NCBI GenBank assembly: GCA_018242295.1
Contig: JAFECE010000009.1
Location: 1 to 64,000 of the forward strand
DNA length: 64,000 nucleotides
Source: Pseudomonadota bacterium
GTDB taxonomy: Bacteria; Pseudomonadota; Alphaproteobacteria; Rhizobiales; Hyphomicrobiaceae
Reading direction: 5' to 3'
A program made the translations under genes and the position numbers. This document shows positions 60,943 to 64,000 of the stretch, one piece after another. The stretch's first letter is position 1. The number at the start of each line of letters is the position of its first letter. The notes beneath the pieces are model-generated. The model worked only from the letters and a program-made list of their open reading frames with translations. It did not search any database and had not been told where the DNA came from.

Positions 60943-62247
60943 ATGTCGTCAGACCAGTCACCATCGTCAGCGACGATCTTTCACCACTCGTGGCTGCGGC
61001 GCTTTGTTGACGTCGCGCCGGGAGAGATCGCGGCGCTTCTTGCATCGTTCGCGATGTTCTTCGCGTTGCTCTCTGCCTATTACATCATTCGGCCGGTGCG
61101 CGACGAAATGGGCGTCGCGCTTGGCAAAGATTCTCTGCACCAGCTCTTCACCGTCGTCTTCGTGGTGATGCTCGTCCTCGTGCCGCTCTTCGGCTTCGTC
61201 GCCACGCGTTTCCCGCGCCGCTATGTGCTTCCCTCGATGTACGTCTTCTTCGCCGCCAACCTCGTGGTCTTTTGGCTGGTGCTGAAAGCGTCGCCCGAGG
61301 ATCGTTGGGCGGCGGGATCGTTCTTCGTCTGGGCAAGCGTCTTCAATCTCTTCGTCGTGTCGCTCTTCTGGAGTCTGATGTCCGAGCTCTGGTCGCACGA
61401 AGAGGCGACGCGGCTTTACGGCTTCATCTCCGCCGGCGGCACTGCCGGCGCGCTCGCCGGTCCCTTGGTGACGCAAGGCCTGGTCCGGATCTTCCAGCCG
61501 GTCGATTTGATGCTCGTGTCGTCGGCGCTCCTGGTCGCCTCAATGCTGGCAAGCTTGCAATTGCGCCGTCTGCGTCCGGCGGAAGCAAAGGGAAGCGCAG
61601 AACCCGCCGGCGGCGGCATACTCGACGGCGCGATGAAAGTGTTCACGAACCCGATGTTCGCGCGCATGGCGCTTTTCATCTTCATCGCCAATATCATCGG
61701 CACGTTCTTCTATTTGGAGCAGGCGCGGCTTGTCGCAGCGTCGATTGCGAACAGTGCCGACCGAGTGCTGTTCTTCTCCAGCCGCGACCTCGCCGTCAGC
61801 GTCGTCACCTTCCTGATCGAAGTGTTCGGCACTGCCCGGATTCTGCGCCGCTTCGGCGTGACGGCCGCACTGCTCGCGTTGCCCGTGACCGGCGCGCTCG
61901 GCGTGCTTTTCCTCTCGTTCGACGCCGCTCTTTGGATCGTCGCCGCCGTGATGGTCGCCGAACGGGTCGTATCGTTCGCGCTTGCCAATCCGGCGATCAA
62001 GGTGATTTACACGCTCGCCACGCCCGCGGATAAATACAAGGTGCAGAATTTTATCGACACGGTCGTATTCCGCGGTGGCGACGCAACGTCCGGATGGCTC
62101 TATGCGCTTGCCGGCGGCAGCCTCGGATTTGCCGGAGGAGCAACCGGCGCAATCGCCGTCCCGATGGTCGTCGCGTGGCTCTGGATCGCGAGGCGCCTTG
62201 GCGACAATCACAAAGAGCGCGTCGCCGAACTTTCCGCTGGCGACTGA
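60943..62247 (+). CDS. MFS-type / NTP-NDP exchange-like transporter
   Basis: Predicted 434-residue inner-membrane protein with 12 hydrophobic segments. The N-terminal FFALLSAYYIIRPVRDEMGV and the loop KDSLHQLFTVVFVVMLVLVP are hallmarks of the group annotated as MFS or NTP/NDP exchange transporters in free-living proteobacteria. FVWASVFNLFVVSLFWSLMS ELW and GFISAGGTAGALAGPL also match. The substrate is unknown; true ATP/ADP exchange is not expected in a free-living host. GGAG precedes the ATG. It is divergent from phaZ. Confidence 0.8.
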   Translation: MSSDQSPSSATIFHHSWLRRFVDVAPGEIAALLASFAMFFALLSAYYIIRPVRDEMGVALGKDSLHQLFTVVFVVMLVLVPLFGFVATRFPRRYVLPSMYVFFAANLVVFWLVLKASPEDRWAAGSFFVWASVFNLFVVSLFWSLMSELWSHEEATRLYGFISAGGTAGALAGPLVTQGLVRIFQPVDLMLVSSALLVASMLASLQLRRLRPAEAKGSAEPAGGGILDGAMKVFTNPMFARMALFIFIANIIGTFFYLEQARLVAASIANSADRVLFFSSRDLAVSVVTFLIEVFGTARILRRFGVTAALLALPVTGALGVLFLSFDAALWIVAAVMVAERVVSFALANPAIKVIYTLATPADKYKVQNFIDTVVFRGGDATSGWLYALAGGSLGFAGGATGAIAVPMVVAWLWIARRLGDNHKERVAELSAGD

Positions 62248-62306
62248 ATCCCGTTACGTCACGGGAGAGCACTGCGGTTGAAGGCAGCGCGCAATCCGTC
62301 GTTCAA

Positions 62307-62606
62307 TTAGCGTCCGCCGCGACGAGGGGGACCGCCGCTCGAGCGTTGAGCGCCTGTTTGTTCGCCGCCGCCAGCGCCCGGACGACCGTCCTTGTGACGG
62401 AAGTTGATGCGGCCCTTGGTCAAATCATAAGGGGTCATCTCGACCGTCACGCGGTCACCGGCGAGAATGCGGATGCGGTTCTTCTTCATGCGCCCCGAAG
62501 TGTAGGCAATCACTTCATGCCCATTGTCGAGCTTCACGCGACAGCGGGCGTCCGGCAGAACTTCGTCCACCACGCCCTCGAACTCGAGCATCTCTTCTTT
62601 CGCCAT
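62307..62606 (-). CDS. infA: Translation initiation factor IF-1
   Basis: Predicted 99-residue S1/OB-fold initiation factor that binds the ribosomal A site. The core ([67 protein letters not shown]) is highly typical. The C-terminal 28 residues are a Gly/Arg-rich extension not found in E. coli IF-1, with [11 protein letters not shown] at the end. Such tails occur on second IF-1 copies in Hyphomicrobiales, so this may be a paralogue. It is 94 bases downstream of cspA on the same strand but separated by a strong terminator. Confidence 0.9.
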   Translation of the reverse strand: MAKEEMLEFEGVVDEVLPDARCRVKLDNGHEVIAYTSGRMKKNRIRILAGDRVTVEMTPYDLTKGRINFRHKDGRPGAGGGEQTGAQRSSGGPPRRGGR

Positions 62607-62643
62607 TCGATCTCCCGAACTTCTTTGTTTGATAACCGGATAA

Positions 62644-62675
62644 GAAAAGCGGGGAGCAGCCGAGCTGCTCCCCGC
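62644..62675 (-). terminator. Strong intrinsic terminator of cspA
   Basis: On the minus strand, a perfect 12-bp stem GCGGGGAGCAGC/GCTGCTCCCCGC with a 3-base loop is followed by TTTTCTTA. It lies 25 bases after the cspA stop codon and separates cspA from infA. Confidence 0.9.
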
Positions 62676-62699
62676 ATGAGTGGAGTGGCCTCGAAAACC

Positions 62700-62906
62700 T
62701 TAGAGCGGACGGAGGTTTACGGCAGCGATCTTGCCGTTACGTCCACGCTCGGTTTCGAAGTAGATCTTCTGGCCCTCACGAAGCGACTGAAGACCGGCTC
62801 TCTCAACTGCGGAGATGTGGACGAAAACATCGTTTCCACCTTCTTCCGGCTGGATGAAACCGTAGCCCTTCTGGCCATTGAACCACTTCACAGTCCCGTT
62901 CGACAT
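62700..62906 (-). CDS. CspA-family cold shock protein
   Basis: Predicted 68-residue OB-fold nucleic acid chaperone. RNP motifs are clear: GTVKWFNGQKGYGFIQPEEG and DVFVHISAVERAG. It should bind single-stranded RNA and prevent secondary structure. GGAGG precedes ATG 62906, eight bases upstream. A strong intrinsic terminator follows. No special cold-shock leader was recognised. Confidence 0.95.
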   Translation of the reverse strand: MSNGTVKWFNGQKGYGFIQPEEGGNDVFVHISAVERAGLQSLREGQKIYFETERGRNGKIAAVNLRPL

Positions 62907-63191
62907 CAATTGCCTCCAAAGCAAACATGCATTCTCCGGCAGAATGACCGGAGTGAATCAAATCGCGCGATGGAGACGTCTTAGGGCAGGCGGTAGCGCT
63001 GTCGAAGAGTAAGCCAAGGCGTGTTCGATGGCGACCTATATGCCTTGCAAATCCAAGAAAGGCAAGATCGTCGCAGGCGGCCGGAGGGCTACCGGAACAT
63101 GCTTCAGGGCCCTGAAATGCATGCTCTTTCGCCATTCTGCCAACAACGCCCGATTGAAAATAAGGCGGCCTGCACGGGCCCCCTTTCGCCC
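62907..63191. other. Gap between cspA and the M15 peptidase gene
   Basis: About 285 bases. The promoter and leader of cspA must be here. Plus-strand frames starting around 63021-63028 run antisense into the peptidase gene and show no family resemblance. Confidence 0.4.
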
Positions 63192-63647
63192 TCAGGTGCG
63201 GCCGCTCGGACGGTTAAGAGCCACGAACCGAGCGCCGACATCGACATGGATATGGTCCATGTCGTTGTAAGTCATGGTGCCCCCGTTCTTATGATTGGCG
63301 ATCAGCCATTGCACCACTTCGGCTTTCCGTCCCGGAACGCGGAAATCGATTGCCTGTCCCGAGGCATGCTTCGAGGGATAGTTCGTGCCGGCGATCTTGG
63401 CGCCGGGGCGGCAGGTCGAGACGATCTGGACATTGTTGAACTTGCTGCGGATTCGCGCGAGGAGGTTGCGCGCTTCCGATGTCAGGCACGTGATGCTGTC
63501 GCCGGTCGATCGAACGTTGTGACTGGTCATCGCCCGGTCCCTGAGGCGGTATCCATTGCCATTGTACGACTTTGCCTCCACCAGGCTTGGCCCGGTCGTG
63601 GCGGTAAGTACAAGCGAAAGCACAGCAATAGTCGATCCCTTACGCAT
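63192..63647 (-). CDS. Peptidase M15-family (DUF882-like) exported protein
   Basis: Predicted 151-residue secreted or periplasmic protein. A signal peptide (TIAVLSLVLTATTGPSLVEA) precedes the domain. Metal-ligand motifs typical of D-Ala-D-Ala carboxypeptidase-like M15 enzymes are present: SKHASGQAIDFRVP (His-x6-Asp) and NDMDHIHVDVG (His-x-His). It may cleave peptidoglycan peptides. ATG 63647 follows GAGGA and gives a signal peptide directly; the longer upstream frame does not. It is convergent with nothing nearby; the window ends about 350 bases upstream of its start. Confidence 0.8.
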   Translation of the reverse strand: MRKGSTIAVLSLVLTATTGPSLVEAKSYNGNGYRLRDRAMTSHNVRSTGDSITCLTSEARNLLARIRSKFNNVQIVSTCRPGAKIAGTNYPSKHASGQAIDFRVPGRKAEVVQWLIANHKNGGTMTYNDMDHIHVDVGARFVALNRPSGRT

Positions 63648-64000
63648 GGGAGGTCCTCGTGATTGATGATGGGAAATGGCCAATCGACGTCGGCCCGCTT
63701 CCATGGGGAGCGGCTGGGGACGAGCGCGAAGCTCATGCGGCGAAGTGATTGGAATGGGCAGGGGACCGCGAGCGCCAGCCCCCCGGAGCGCCTCACAACC
63801 GTGATCTCGACGAGACCGGAGATGCCTTGTCACCAAGGACAAGCTGCATCGTTTGTGCGGCGTACACTGAAAGCCTGATGCGATCGGCTAAAATAAGGCG
63901 TGTTGTATCACCCTGAGTAAAACCGTTGCATCTCGCGAACAGCCCTGTGCCCGAAATCCGCAAATCGAGCATCGAGCCATGGAATAGTTGGCAAAGGCAA
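63648..64000. other. Right-edge intergenic region
   Basis: No supported gene. The short frames crossing it are Arg/Pro/Ser-rich and unlike any family. The promoter of the M15 peptidase gene should be in its left part. Confidence 0.4.

Noticed and set aside
63021..63662. A 213-codon plus-strand frame
   Set aside because: It is antisense to the M15-type peptidase, which has a signal peptide and all metal-ligand motifs. The plus frame shows neither.
1..64000. CRISPR array, insertion sequence, prophage or integrase
   Set aside because: I found no regularly spaced repeats, transposase, integrase or terminal inverted repeats around genes. The repeats seen are short intergenic palindromes and in-gene duplications.

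Overview
The window looks like chromosomal DNA of an alphaproteobacterium of the order Hyphomicrobiales, most plausibly Hyphomicrobium or a close relative. The evidence is indirect: GC-rich codon use, a MxKDx-repeat exported protein, a cbpA/cbpM chaperone pair, an intracellular PHA depolymerase, a beta-barrel porin-like protein, and intergenic palindromes of the kind scattered through rhizobial genomes. I found no rRNA, integrase, transposase or CRISPR array. There is one tRNA, tRNA-Arg(CCG).

Layout. 0-9.5 kb: envelope and housekeeping genes (AsmA-like protein, secreted nuclease, saccharopine-dehydrogenase-like oxidoreductase, OmpA-family protein with a 38-residue tandem repeat, HdeD-like protein, zinc alcohol dehydrogenase). 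9.9-11.9 kb: a decayed type I secretion ABC membrane domain that runs into an opposing LuxR-type regulator. 12-17 kb: a beta-barrel OMP, two divergent Nudix hydrolases and a Nudix-cbpA-cbpM-sugar kinase run. 17.6-23 kb: a large exported protein with a possible Cys/His hydrolase site, a Tat molybdoenzyme coupled to a cytochrome b, a broken second molybdoenzyme and the MxKDx protein. 23-30 kb: an ABC-F protein, a translationally coupled three-gene ExbB/ExbD-like channel operon, a NarL-type two-component pair and an aminoglycoside-adenylyltransferase-like nucleotidyltransferase. 30-36 kb: AI-2E transporter, metallophosphoesterase, and a GntP permease/patatin pair. 36.9-40.3 kb: an accessory block with an amine-oxidase/methyltransferase fusion, a tail-anchored coiled-coil protein and a tiny secreted repeat protein.

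40.4-49.5 kb is dense in small redox enzymes, hydrolases and their regulators (CGNR, two LysR, TetR, quinone reductase, F420-reductase-like protein, old yellow enzyme, two alpha/beta hydrolases). Many are divergently paired, which suggests inducible handling of electrophiles or xenobiotics. 49.5-55 kb holds an ECF sigma factor coupled to a YciI-like protein, an exported protein, and a YadA-like trimeric adhesin followed by a small secreted protein. 55.4-64 kb returns to core genes: tRNA-Arg, polA, phaZ, an MFS-type transporter, infA, cspA and an M15 peptidase.

The best candidates for undescribed biology are the ExbB-like / membrane-anchored DUF2135-like / Gly-rich operon at 24.9-26.9 kb and the amine oxidase-methyltransferase fusion operon at 36.9-39.8 kb. 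The intergenic palindromes placed in convergent gene gaps are also worth following. All functional names come from reading motifs by eye; no database search was run.
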